This document shows positions 39,791-46,636 of a stretch of DNA of 46,636 nucleotides, one piece after another. The translations under genes were made by a program, and so were the position numbers. How positions within the stretch are numbered: position 1 is the first letter of the stretch; every line of letters starts with the position of its first letter. Source of the stretch: Sulfuricurvum sp. (GTDB lineage Bacteria; Campylobacterota; Campylobacteria; Campylobacterales; Sulfurimonadaceae); assembly GCA_024637215.1 (NCBI GenBank), contig JAGXFM010000041.1, positions 1 through 46,636 of the forward strand. The letters run 5' to 3'. The notes below the pieces were generated by a model. The model saw only the letters and a program-made list of their open reading frames with translations, had not been told where the DNA came from and made no database searches.

Positions 39791-40327
39791 TTAATAGGCG
39801 TTTCGGAGGACCACACCGATATAAATAGCGGTAACACCCAACACGATATTCAATGGAACCATGGTTTTAGCAATCAATCCCAGCATATTTTTAGCCTCTT
39901 CAAGATTTCCCGTTTTTAACGCTTTTTCCGCTTTTGCTCTGCGCCACATCATAGCGCCCAAATTCAATGCCATAATGAGCCAAATCGCCTCTTTGATGTG
40001 AACGGTGTTGTAAATACTCATCGCATAGTCATCGATAACATTGCCCGATGCATCTACCGCTGCCGCACGAAATCCGAGACCGACCGCCATCAAAACCGCC
40101 GTGATGATAAGGAGAATAACAAACGGCGTTACGATAGTAAAAAGACGTTTCAGCGTATGGGCCGCACGCTCTAAACGGAGTTTTGGATCGCTAATGAGTG
40201 CGAGTGACTGGTGTGTTGCAAATCGGATAGCGATCATCCCCCCGACCCAAATGACGGCACTGATGACGTGTAAAAAAACGATGAGAGTACGATGATGCGC
40301 AAACGTTTCAACCAAAAATTCTTTCAT
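39791..40327 (-). CDS. CopD/DUF2269-like integral membrane protein
   Basis: Multi-TM; FLHVISAVIWVGGMIAIRFATHQS. Confidence 0.7.
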   Translation of the reverse strand: MKEFLVETFAHHRTLIVFLHVISAVIWVGGMIAIRFATHQSLALISDPKLRLERAAHTLKRLFTIVTPFVILLIITAVLMAVGLGFRAAAVDASGNVIDDYAMSIYNTVHIKEAIWLIMALNLGAMMWRRAKAEKALKTGNLEEAKNMLGLIAKTMVPLNIVLGVTAIYIGVVLRNAY

Positions 40328-42885
40328 TACGCCAATTCCTTCGTGACATACGCCAATGCCGCCTCTTTCGCCTCAGTAAGTTTCGAAGCGTCTTTTCCAC
40401 CCGCTTGGGCGAAGTCCGGACGTCCGCCGCCTCCACCGCCGAGGATCGGAGCGATTGCTTTGATCCAATCCCCCGCTTTTACGCCGGTGTTTTTAGCACC
40501 TGCCGCGAGTAGTACTTTGTCCTCTTTGATTTGGAACAAAATCACCGCAACCGAATCGTGCTGATTTTTAAGTTCATCGATACGCTCTTTGATATCGCCC
40601 GCTGTGAGTTCAGCGACCACTACTGCCGTGTTCCCCATCATCGTGATCGAGAGTTCTTCTTTCGCCGAAGAAGCCAATGTGCTCATTTCAGTTTTTAGAG
40701 TTTTCACCTGATCTTTAAGACGTTCAATCCCCGCTAATACATCGCGGTTTTTAACCGATGCTTCCACCTCTTCGAGAAGATGGCGCTGTTGTTTAAAGAG
40801 ATTATAGGCGGCATTTCCGCACACCGCTTCGATACGTCGAACTCCCGCACTGACCCCGCTCTCTTTGACGATGATAAAGGTTCCGATCGTTGCCGTGTTA
40901 TCGACGTGGATACCGCCGCAAAACTCAACCGAAGCCATTCCGAAATTAACAACACGAACCGTATCACCGTATTTCTCACCGAACTGCGCTTTGGCTCCGC
41001 TTTTTTTCGCTTCGTCGATGCTCATTTCACGAGTCATCCCTGCCAATGCATGGAAGATATGGTAGTTCACTCTCTCTTCGACAAGAGCGATCTCTTCATG
41101 GCTCATTGCCTTAGGGTGGGAGAAGTCGAAACGGAGACGGTTATGCTCGACGAGTGAACCCGCTTGGGAAATATGCTCACCCAAAAGTTCATACAATGCC
41201 GCATGGAGCAAGTGAGTTGCCGAGTGGTGTTTCGCGATCTCATTACGCTCAGGATCAACAATCGCTTCGATGGTCTCACCAACGTTCAATGTTGATTTCG
41301 TCTCGATATGGGAGAGGTTCAATCCGTGAAACTTTTTCGTCTCCGTAACGGTTGCTTTATCCCCGAGAGTTCCGGTATCACCCGATTGTCCACCGCTCTC
41401 TGCATAAAACGGTGTCTCTTCGAGAAGGACCCATCCGCGCTGATGGGCATGAAGCTGTTCAACCCGCTCGAAATTTTCACCCAAAAGGGCTTGAATTTTA
41501 ACGGGAGCTTTCGTGTAGCTGTACCCGATAAAGGTATTGACACCGAACGTCTCAAGGAGAGTTTTAAAATCTCCCTCGACATGGGCATCCCCTGAACCTT
41601 TCCACGCCGCTTTCGCCCGTTTGCGTTGCTCTGACATCAATGTTTCAAACGTCTCCACATCGAGAGAAAGATGTTTCTCCCTCAACATATCTTCGGTCAA
41701 ATCGAGAGGAAATCCGAAAGTATCGTAGAGTTTAAACGCCACTTCACCGCTAAATGTCTCTTTGGTATTTTTCAACTCTTCGTTAAAAAGTTCGATCCCC
41801 GAAGCGATCGTTTTAAAGAAACGCTCCTCTTCGAGCATGATTTGCTCTTTGACTACGTTTAGTTTTTCGACGATGTATGGATATTGTTTCCCCATCAATT
41901 CCGCTACGGTTCCCGCTATTTCAAACATAAACGGTTTGGTAAATCCGAGCAAGTACCCGTGACAAACCGCACGGCGAAGAATACGGCGAAGAACATACCC
42001 GCGCCCCTCGTTCGAGAAATTCGTCCCCTGAGAGAGGAGGAACGTCACGGTGCGGATATGATCGGCGATAACACGGTACGACGCACCGCTTGCATAGGTA
42101 TAGGGTTTACCGATAAGAGCTTCAACACGACGGATAATCGGCATAAAGAGGGTCGAATCGTAGTTGCTCAATGCCCCCTCTAGTACGGCAGTCGCACGTT
42201 CTAATCCCATCCCCGTATCGATAGATGGCTTCGGAAGCGGCTTTAACTCTCCCTTAGTATTACGCTCATACTGCATAAATACGAGGTTCCAGATTTCAAG
42301 GAAACGATCTCCGTCTCCCCCCATATAATCCTCTGGGCCGTTAAAATGTTCCGCACCCTGATCGACAAAGATTTCCGAACACGGTCCGCACGGTCCGGTA
42401 TCTCCCATCTGCCAGAAGTTATCTTTATCACCCAGACGCATAATGCGATCTGCGGCAATGTGTTTTTTCCAAATCTCTTCAGCTTCGTCATCGCTCTCAT
42501 GAACCGTTACCCACAATTTATCGACAGGGAGTTTCATCACTTCCGTGACAAATTCCCACGCGTGAGCAATCGCTTCCTCTTTGAAATAATCACCGAAACT
42601 GAAGTTCCCGAGCATCTCGAAAAATGTGTGGTGACGCGCCGTATGACCGACATTCTCTAGGTCATTATGCTTGCCCCCTGCGCGAATACATGTCTGTGCA
42701 CTGGTCGCACGCGGATTGGCAGGGATAGGGATATCGCCTGTAAAGATTGACTTAAACGGAACCATCCCCGCATTGGTGAAAAGGAGGGTTGCATCATCAG
42801 GAACGAGGGGAGAACTCGGAACCCGTGCGTGTTGTTTTGATTCAAAAAAGGCCAAAAAGGCTTCGCGGACATCCATCATAGTCAT
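40327..42885 (-). CDS. alaS: Alanine--tRNA ligase
   Basis: 852 aa; [58 protein letters not shown]. Confidence 0.97.
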   Translation of the reverse strand: MTMMDVREAFLAFFESKQHARVPSSPLVPDDATLLFTNAGMVPFKSIFTGDIPIPANPRATSAQTCIRAGGKHNDLENVGHTARHHTFFEMLGNFSFGDYFKEEAIAHAWEFVTEVMKLPVDKLWVTVHESDDEAEEIWKKHIAADRIMRLGDKDNFWQMGDTGPCGPCSEIFVDQGAEHFNGPEDYMGGDGDRFLEIWNLVFMQYERNTKGELKPLPKPSIDTGMGLERATAVLEGALSNYDSTLFMPIIRRVEALIGKPYTYASGASYRVIADHIRTVTFLLSQGTNFSNEGRGYVLRRILRRAVCHGYLLGFTKPFMFEIAGTVAELMGKQYPYIVEKLNVVKEQIMLEEERFFKTIASGIELFNEELKNTKETFSGEVAFKLYDTFGFPLDLTEDMLREKHLSLDVETFETLMSEQRKRAKAAWKGSGDAHVEGDFKTLLETFGVNTFIGYSYTKAPVKIQALLGENFERVEQLHAHQRGWVLLEETPFYAESGGQSGDTGTLGDKATVTETKKFHGLNLSHIETKSTLNVGETIEAIVDPERNEIAKHHSATHLLHAALYELLGEHISQAGSLVEHNRLRFDFSHPKAMSHEEIALVEERVNYHIFHALAGMTREMSIDEAKKSGAKAQFGEKYGDTVRVVNFGMASVEFCGGIHVDNTATIGTFIIVKESGVSAGVRRIEAVCGNAAYNLFKQQRHLLEEVEASVKNRDVLAGIERLKDQVKTLKTEMSTLASSAKEELSITMMGNTAVVVAELTAGDIKERIDELKNQHDSVAVILFQIKEDKVLLAAGAKNTGVKAGDWIKAIAPILGGGGGGRPDFAQAGGKDASKLTEAKEAALAYVTKELA

Positions 42886-42911
42886 ACTCTCATATTGGAT
42901 AAAATTGCGCG

Positions 42912-42917
42912 ATTATA
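42912..42917 (-). promoter_or_regulatory. Putative -10 element of alaS
   Basis: Minus-strand TATAAT upstream of the alaS start. Confidence 0.45.
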
Positions 42918-42960
42918 GCGAAGATGGAGTTAAAGAGGAATTAGAGCTTTTTTTACATTC

Positions 42961-42990
42961 GTTCATGGTTCGACAAGCTCACCACGAACC
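42961..42990. repeat. Dispersed intergenic repeat, 'GGTTCGACAAGCTCACCACGAACC' type
   Basis: GTTCATGGTTCGACAAGCTCACCACGAACC with GGTTCG/CGAACC arms; matches a repeat type familiar from many bacterial genomes. Confidence 0.65.
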
Positions 42991-43003
42991 TGAAAGCGAA
43001 AAG

Positions 43004-43477
43004 TCAACTTTTGCTTTTTTTTACAATATCCTCAATACGGAGCTTAATATTCTGTGCATTTTTAACATTAGGAATTGTTACCCAAGCACCATATGCGAAA
43101 ACTCTTATAGTTGCATAATTTCGTAACTTTCCTAACAAAGTTGTCGTCACTTCAATGTTCTCAACCGTTTTTAAACTAAGGCTATCTTCGAAAGTTGTAA
43201 GAATACCTTGTTTGACAGATAACGTTTCATTGTCTAGAAAAACTTCCACAAAGTATGGTTCGAGAATTTTTCCACAACTTTTGAGCACTAAAATAGCTGG
43301 TAAAACAACTAAGCTAAGAAGCATATCTGGACTAAAATCATTACCTATCAAGTTTTTTCCAATTTCATTAAATATGAAATACATTAGAGACAAGCCGATC
43401 AATTGAAGTAAAATATCTGCCACTGCTTCTAATGCAGCTGGATGTGTGGCTACATCTAATTTATCTTTATCTACCAA
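43004..43477 (-). CDS. PH domain-containing (bPH2-like) membrane protein
   Basis: TTG start with AAGGA upstream; TM region then VEVFLDNETLSVKQGILTTFEDSLSLKTVENIEV...LRNYATIRVFAYG. Confidence 0.75.
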   Translation of the reverse strand: MVDKDKLDVATHPAALEAVADILLQLIGLSLMYFIFNEIGKNLIGNDFSPDMLLSLVVLPAILVLKSCGKILEPYFVEVFLDNETLSVKQGILTTFEDSLSLKTVENIEVTTTLLGKLRNYATIRVFAYGAWVTIPNVKNAQNIKLRIEDIVKKSKS

Positions 43478-43573
43478 TTGTGATTCCTTAATAACTACTA
43501 ATTACGTATAAAAGAGGCTAGATTTATCATTGATTCATTTGTGGTAAACTTGTGAAAGCACGAACAAGAATAT

Positions 43574-43593
43574 ATTCCCGCTTTCGCGGGAAT
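43574..43593. repeat. Dispersed 'ATTCCCGC..GCGGGAAT' repeat; likely acts as leuA terminator
   Basis: ATTCCCGC-TTTC-GCGGGAAT followed by GACG, directly downstream of the leuA stop on minus. Confidence 0.7.
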
Positions 43594-43602
43594 GACGGAA
43601 GA

Positions 43603-45270
43603 TTACGAAAACGCCCGATTAAGAGCGCTGAACATCGCTTTGATCGAGGCTACGGTAATATCGTTATCACACCCTACTCCGAAAAATTTATCCAAACTCT
43701 CCGTCTGAATCTCGATATAGGCTACCGCTTCGGCACTGGAAAGCTCTCCGCGTGAATGCTCACTGTACGAGAGGATTTTAAAGCTGTGGGAATACTCCAC
43801 CATCAACGCATTTTTGCACGCATCGATCGGGCCGTTCCCCTGCCCTTCGCTTCGGATCATTTTGCCGTTATGGGTGTATTCCAACACACATTTGGCGGAG
43901 TGCTCTTTTGCACTCTCGGAGATCACCGAGTAATCGACGAACTCAATGTCATGCGGTTCGCCGAAATAGGTTTTCTCGAAAATATCTAAAATCTCTTCGC
44001 TGGAGAGTTCCCGTCCCGCTTCGTCTGTAACGCGCTGAACGATAGTTCCGATTTCAGGGTGCATTTTCTTCGGCAACGAATAGCCGAATTTATCTTCGAG
44101 AACATAGGCTACCCCCCCCTTGCCCGATTGGGAATTGATACGGATAATCCCCTCGTAGTTGCGTCCCACATCGCTCGGATCGATCGGGAGATACGGCACT
44201 TCCCAAAACGCATCTTCTTTGGCACGCTGATATGCCAACCCTTTGTTAATCGCGTCTTGATGAGAGCCTGAAAACGCCGTGTAAACGAGTTCGCCCACAT
44301 ACGGATGACGCTCATGGGTTTTCATATCGGTGCACTCTTCGACGATCCGAACGACACTCTCCAAATCGCTGAAATCGAGTTCTGGATCGACCCCTTGGGT
44401 AAACATATTGAGTGCCAATGTGATGATATCGACGTTTCCGGTACGCTCACCGTTGGAAAGCAATGTCCCCTCGACACGATCGGCACCCGCGAGCAACGCC
44501 AACTCGGTTGCGGCAACGGAGGTTCCACGGTCGTTGTGGGTATGGGTCGAGATCAATACGTGCTCACGGTTAGTGAGATGTCGGCTCATCCACTCGATCT
44601 GATCGGCGTAAATATTCGGTGTTGCCATCTCTACGGTAGCTGGGAGGTTAATCACCACTTTTCGGCTTGCGCTGATTTCCCAACGATCCGTTACGGCGTT
44701 ACAGATACGGGCGGCAAATTCCAACTCCGTCCCCGTAAAACTCTCAGGGGAGTATTCGAGCATGATCTCACCGTCGTGTTTAGCAGCGCGTGCTTTGACC
44801 ATATCGACACCCTCTAATGCCAACGCGATAATCTCGTCTTGCTCTTTGCCGAAGACGATTTTACGCTGTGCAACCGAAGTCGAATTGTACAAATGGACCG
44901 TTGCTTTTTTGACCCCCTCCAATGCTTCGAATGTTTTATCGATCAAATGTTCCCGCGCTTGGACGAGGACTTGCACCGTTACGTCATCGGGGATTAACTT
45001 TTGCTCCACAAGGGTGCGCAAAAAATCGAACTCCACTTTCGACGCGGAGGGGAATCCCACCTCGATATTTTTAAATCCGAGTTTCAGCAAGAGGGTGAAG
45101 AGAGAGAGTTTTTGATCCAAATTCATCGGGGTGATCAACGCTTGGTTACCGTCACGAAGATCGACACTGCACCAAATAGGGGCGTGTGTAATGGTTTTGG
45201 ATGGCCAAATACGATTTGGCAAATCAACTTGAGGATAAGGGCGATATTTGCCCGCGGATGTGTGTTTCAT
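43603..45270 (-). CDS. leuA: 2-isopropylmalate synthase (LEU4/actinobacterial-like long form)
   Basis: YRPYPQVDLPNRIWPSKTITHAPIWCSVDLRDGNQALITPM, HTHNDRGTSVAATELALLAGADRVEGTLLSNGERTGNVD, C-terminal LeuA-dimer-like domain. Confidence 0.94.
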   Translation of the reverse strand: MKHTSAGKYRPYPQVDLPNRIWPSKTITHAPIWCSVDLRDGNQALITPMNLDQKLSLFTLLLKLGFKNIEVGFPSASKVEFDFLRTLVEQKLIPDDVTVQVLVQAREHLIDKTFEALEGVKKATVHLYNSTSVAQRKIVFGKEQDEIIALALEGVDMVKARAAKHDGEIMLEYSPESFTGTELEFAARICNAVTDRWEISASRKVVINLPATVEMATPNIYADQIEWMSRHLTNREHVLISTHTHNDRGTSVAATELALLAGADRVEGTLLSNGERTGNVDIITLALNMFTQGVDPELDFSDLESVVRIVEECTDMKTHERHPYVGELVYTAFSGSHQDAINKGLAYQRAKEDAFWEVPYLPIDPSDVGRNYEGIIRINSQSGKGGVAYVLEDKFGYSLPKKMHPEIGTIVQRVTDEAGRELSSEEILDIFEKTYFGEPHDIEFVDYSVISESAKEHSAKCVLEYTHNGKMIRSEGQGNGPIDACKNALMVEYSHSFKILSYSEHSRGELSSAEAVAYIEIQTESLDKFFGVGCDNDITVASIKAMFSALNRAFS

Positions 45271-45330
45271 AGTGAAACTCCTTTGATAATTCTCTCCTCA
45301 CTGCCCTTGCTGGTGGCAATAAGTGGGCGA

Positions 45331-45336
45331 ATTATA
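45331..45336 (-). promoter_or_regulatory. Putative -10 element of leuA
   Basis: Minus-strand TATAAT about 60 nt upstream of the leuA ATG. Confidence 0.45.
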
Positions 45337-45373
45337 GCAAAAAGGGACTCAAAAAATTATGTAATCAGCAGGT

Positions 45374-46387
45374 TTAACGGTTTTCAATTATTTCTATAAT
45401 ATGCTTCGCACCGTTAGGGGCAATAAGGTGAGAAAGTGCTTCACTTTTTGGTTTAATATCGCTCAAGATCGCTTCTTGAAGCTTATGACTCAACCCCTCA
45501 TTTTGGCGTTCACACCAACCACAATCGTGTTTCAAAATATACTGTGCATTATGAAACTGGTGATCGGCTGCAGCATGAGGAAAAGGGATAAAAAAAGCGG
45601 GTATTTTTGCCGCACAAAGTTCCCAAAGGGTACTGGCACCCGAACGGCTTATGGCAAAATCGCTCTTCTCGCATAGCTCGGCAATCTGCGTCGTAAATCC
45701 GTACACTTCCGCATCAATGCCCAAAGCATGATATGCCTCTCTCACCCGTTCTTCTTCCTTAAACCCGCACTGATGGATAATATGTATCCCTCCGCTTTGG
45801 AGCCATGGAGCGATTTCAAGTGCCAAATCATTGATAAATTTTGCCCCTTGCGATCCCCCCAAAAAGATAACCGTTTTAATCGAATCACGAATACGGGAAT
45901 TCTCAAAATAGCGAGGGTGGACAGGATAGTCACAACGGTTTTGACCCTCTTCATACGAGCTGAAAAAACGTTTGGCAAAAGGTCGCAGTAATCGGTTTAG
46001 TTTTCCGGTAATCGCATTTTGTTCGTGTATGTAGAGCGGCACACCTGTCGTAACCGCCGCCATGGCAGCCGGTGCCGCTGAAAATCCTCCTACACTCACG
46101 ACCGCATCGGCTTTAAAAGCACGGATGATTACACGTGAGTGTAGAAGCGCTTTAAAGACTTTCCACAAAGCAGCGAGTTTTCCAAATCCCGATTTGTTGA
46201 CCACACCCGTCGTATCCAAAAAGTGAACCTCATCAAAAATAGGACTCTCTCCGAACCACTGACGATCTTGTCCCGAAGTCGAGCCGATAAACATCACTTT
46301 ATGCCCTTGTTCACGGGCCTTTTCTGCCAAAGAGAGAGCGATAACTAAATGCCCTCCGGTACCGCCGCCGGTAAAGATGAGATTCAC
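45374..46387 (-). CDS. murG: UDP-N-acetylglucosamine--N-acetylmuramyl-(pentapeptide) transferase MurG
   Basis: GTG start; MNLIFTGGGTGGHLVIALSLAEKAREQGHKV, LYIHEQNAITGKLNRLL, ISRSGASTLWEL. Confidence 0.96.
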   Translation of the reverse strand: MNLIFTGGGTGGHLVIALSLAEKAREQGHKVMFIGSTSGQDRQWFGESPIFDEVHFLDTTGVVNKSGFGKLAALWKVFKALLHSRVIIRAFKADAVVSVGGFSAAPAAMAAVTTGVPLYIHEQNAITGKLNRLLRPFAKRFFSSYEEGQNRCDYPVHPRYFENSRIRDSIKTVIFLGGSQGAKFINDLALEIAPWLQSGGIHIIHQCGFKEEERVREAYHALGIDAEVYGFTTQIAELCEKSDFAISRSGASTLWELCAAKIPAFFIPFPHAAADHQFHNAQYILKHDCGWCERQNEGLSHKLQEAILSDIKPKSEALSHLIAPNGAKHIIEIIENR

Positions 46388-46636
46388 TTTTTATCTCCCG
46401 ATTTGTATTCAATTTTTTTAGAGACCATAATCACCATCCCAATCCCGATTGCCGAAGCCAACATCGCCGAACCTCCGTAGCTCAAAAACGGCACGGAAAT
46501 CCCTTTAATCGGTGTTAATCCGCTGATACCATACGCATTGATCATAAACGCAAACGTAATTAAAAGTCCTACCCCAAGGCTAAACAGATAGGCAGTATCG
46601 TTATGGGAGCGGTTGGCAATTTTAAAAAGCCGATGC
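46384..46636 (-). CDS. ftsW: FtsW/RodA family protein, C-terminal part (truncated)
   Basis: Minus-strand reading gives NDTAYLFSLGVGLLITFAFMINAYGISGLTPIKGISVPFLSYGGSAMLASAIGIGMVIMVSKK; GTGA overlap with murG. Confidence 0.9.
   Translation of the reverse strand, partial: HRLFKIANRSHNDTAYLFSLGVGLLITFAFMINAYGISGLTPIKGISVPFLSYGGSAMLASAIGIGMVIMVSKKIEYKSGDKK

Noticed and set aside
40780-42660. Many + strand ORFs opposite alaS
   Set aside because: Antisense shadows of alaS.
42671-43126. ORF of 151 aa spanning the alaS start and the intergenic repeat
   Set aside because: Overlaps alaS antisense and contains the VRQAHHEP string from the dispersed repeat; spurious.
43755-45115. + strand ORFs opposite leuA (e.g. 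44305-44817, 170 aa)
   Set aside because: Antisense of conserved leuA; sequence has no plausible protein features.
1-46636. CRISPR array, anti-phage defence system, prophage or transposase gene
   Set aside because: No regularly spaced direct repeats, cas, integrase, transposase or toxin-antitoxin-like genes were seen.
1-46636. tRNA or rRNA genes
   Set aside because: No tRNA-like cloverleaf or rRNA segments noticed in the short intergenic gaps; a tRNAscan run would settle it.

Overview
This 46.6 kb window is a chromosomal segment that reads as Campylobacterota (Sulfurimonas/Sulfuricurvum-like), inferred from protein style such as the HWRQPL histidine kinase, HP0170-type CheZ and DUF3972. It is densely packed and mostly housekeeping or metabolic: dnaB (partial), ispG, priA, two pseudopilins, a NifX-like protein, pckA, glnA, a PHP histidinol phosphatase, a CheZ-like protein, a U32 peptidase, purE, DUF3972, DUF89, a dual-PBP GGDEF protein, glyQ, recD2, cytochrome c peroxidase, an L,D-transpeptidase, GNAT/NhaC/response regulator/histidine kinase, a D,D-carboxypeptidase, cytochrome c, a multi-PAS kinase, an MBOAT/SGNH pair, DUF2721, uvrB, DedA, PBP1A, an ABC ATPase, bioF, maf, a CopD-like protein, alaS, a PH-domain protein, leuA, murG and ftsW (partial). 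I found no CRISPR array, rRNA, tRNA, phage or transposase. I do not see a clear new multi-gene system. The best second-look signals are: (1) an apparent AUA start codon for the NhaC antiporter in a tightly coupled GNAT-NhaC-two-component operon; (2) two long palindromes between the pckA promoter and its start codon; (3) four different dispersed intergenic repeat types, including a 73 bp CGTCAT...ATGACG element filling a convergent gap; (4) a CheZ-like protein with CheY-P-binding-like motifs at both ends; (5) a diguanylate cyclase with two different periplasmic binding domains; (6) an AT-rich MBOAT/SGNH acetylation pair beside an orphan kinase; (7) a cytochrome-neighbouring secreted protein with no heme motif. 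Homology calls are from recognition only; no searches were run.
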